From positions 1 through 64,000 of the forward strand of contig NZ_MJGC01000052.1 in NCBI RefSeq assembly GCF_001746915.1: 64,000 nt of DNA. The letters are read 5' to 3'. The stretch comes from Desertifilum tharense IPPAS B-1220. Its GTDB lineage: Bacteria > Cyanobacteriota > Cyanobacteriia > Cyanobacteriales > Desertifilaceae. The notes beneath the pieces are model-generated. The model did no database searches, was not told the DNA's origin, and saw only the letters and a program-made list of their open reading frames with translations. Shown piece by piece: positions 63,874 to 64,000 of this stretch. A program made the translations under genes and the position numbers. Each line of letters starts with the position of its first letter. The stretch's first letter is position 1.

Positions 63874-64000
63874 TTAGCGTAGCAGGCGATAAATCGTGCT
63901 GGAACCGCCGTAATAGCCATCAAAATCCACATCAGATTCCCACACGAAACAAGCGCGGGAAGAGGAGTTTGATAAAACTCGGCTGCACCCTGCTGTCAGG
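63874..64000 (-). CDS. Partial gene at the right edge, C-terminal 41 residues
   Basis: An open frame enters from the right edge and stops at TAA (63874-63876). The residues (SRACFVWESDVDFDGYYGG, then SSTIYRLLR) are aromatic- and acid-rich and look like genuine protein. The stop is 47 bases before the start of the SLATT-C39-GH19 gene, so it may be the first gene of that operon. Its identity cannot be told from 41 residues. Confidence 0.45.
   Translation of the reverse strand, partial: LTAGCSRVLSNSSSRACFVWESDVDFDGYYGGSSTIYRLLR

Overview
The window is chromosomal DNA of a cyanobacterium, most likely a filamentous or large-genome one. Direct evidence: photosystem II genes psbH, psbN and psbI; cyanobacterial families (DUF3769 outer-membrane protein, DUF1361, DUF3598, glycolytic gap1, DhnA-type class I aldolase); and very frequent GCGATCGC (HIP1-like) octamers. 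Most genes are housekeeping or conserved cyanobacterial genes. No rRNA, tRNA or CRISPR array was seen.

Layout. 1-345: G-rich and C-rich repeat cluster. 346-6.7 kb: recG, gap1, a DUF1361 membrane protein, a small J-domain protein, an EAL phosphodiesterase. 7-10 kb: a split FecCD/FecE-type siderophore import locus. 10-18.5 kb: class I aldolase, rpmF, a sulfite-oxidase-like enzyme, a geranylgeranyl-reductase-family flavoprotein, pyrH-frr, a thioredoxin-like protein, a Ca2+/cation antiporter. 17.5-23.8 kb: a jacalin-lectin-like protein directly downstream of a caspase-WD40 protein, a Ser/Thr kinase, and a flavoprotein resembling the N-terminal half of SelD fusions. 23.9-32.3 kb: small unknowns, rhodanese, hrcA, a FecR / CHASE2-PAS-GGDEF-EAL pair, SPOR-like and TPR proteins. 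32.4-40.2 kb: S2P protease, nth, rpsN, aat, DUF3598, GST, and tatA-pth-unknown. 40.2-41.2 kb: a second repeat cluster, then psbH/psbN. 41.2-48.3 kb: GH38 mannosidase, a proline-rich unknown, and a TnpB-only IS200/IS605-type element that splits a small gene. 48.7-56.8 kb: psbI, DUF3769, CtpA-type protease, YdcF, two glycosyltransferases, Uma2 nuclease.

The most unusual part is the right end (57.1-64 kb). Three collinear minus-strand genes lie there: a partial gene at the edge; a fusion of a DUF4231/SLATT-like two-TM module, a C39-like cysteine peptidase and a GH19 chitinase/lysozyme domain; and a 1491-residue protein with three tandem TIR domains (each with its putative catalytic Glu), a TM segment and about 17 WD40 repeats. 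The domain vocabulary is that of bacterial conflict or programmed-death systems, and the combination is not one I recognise. A second conflict-type pair (caspase-WD40 plus jacalin-like lectin) lies at 17.5-20.7 kb.

All assignments come from reading the sequence and remembered family features; no database search was run.
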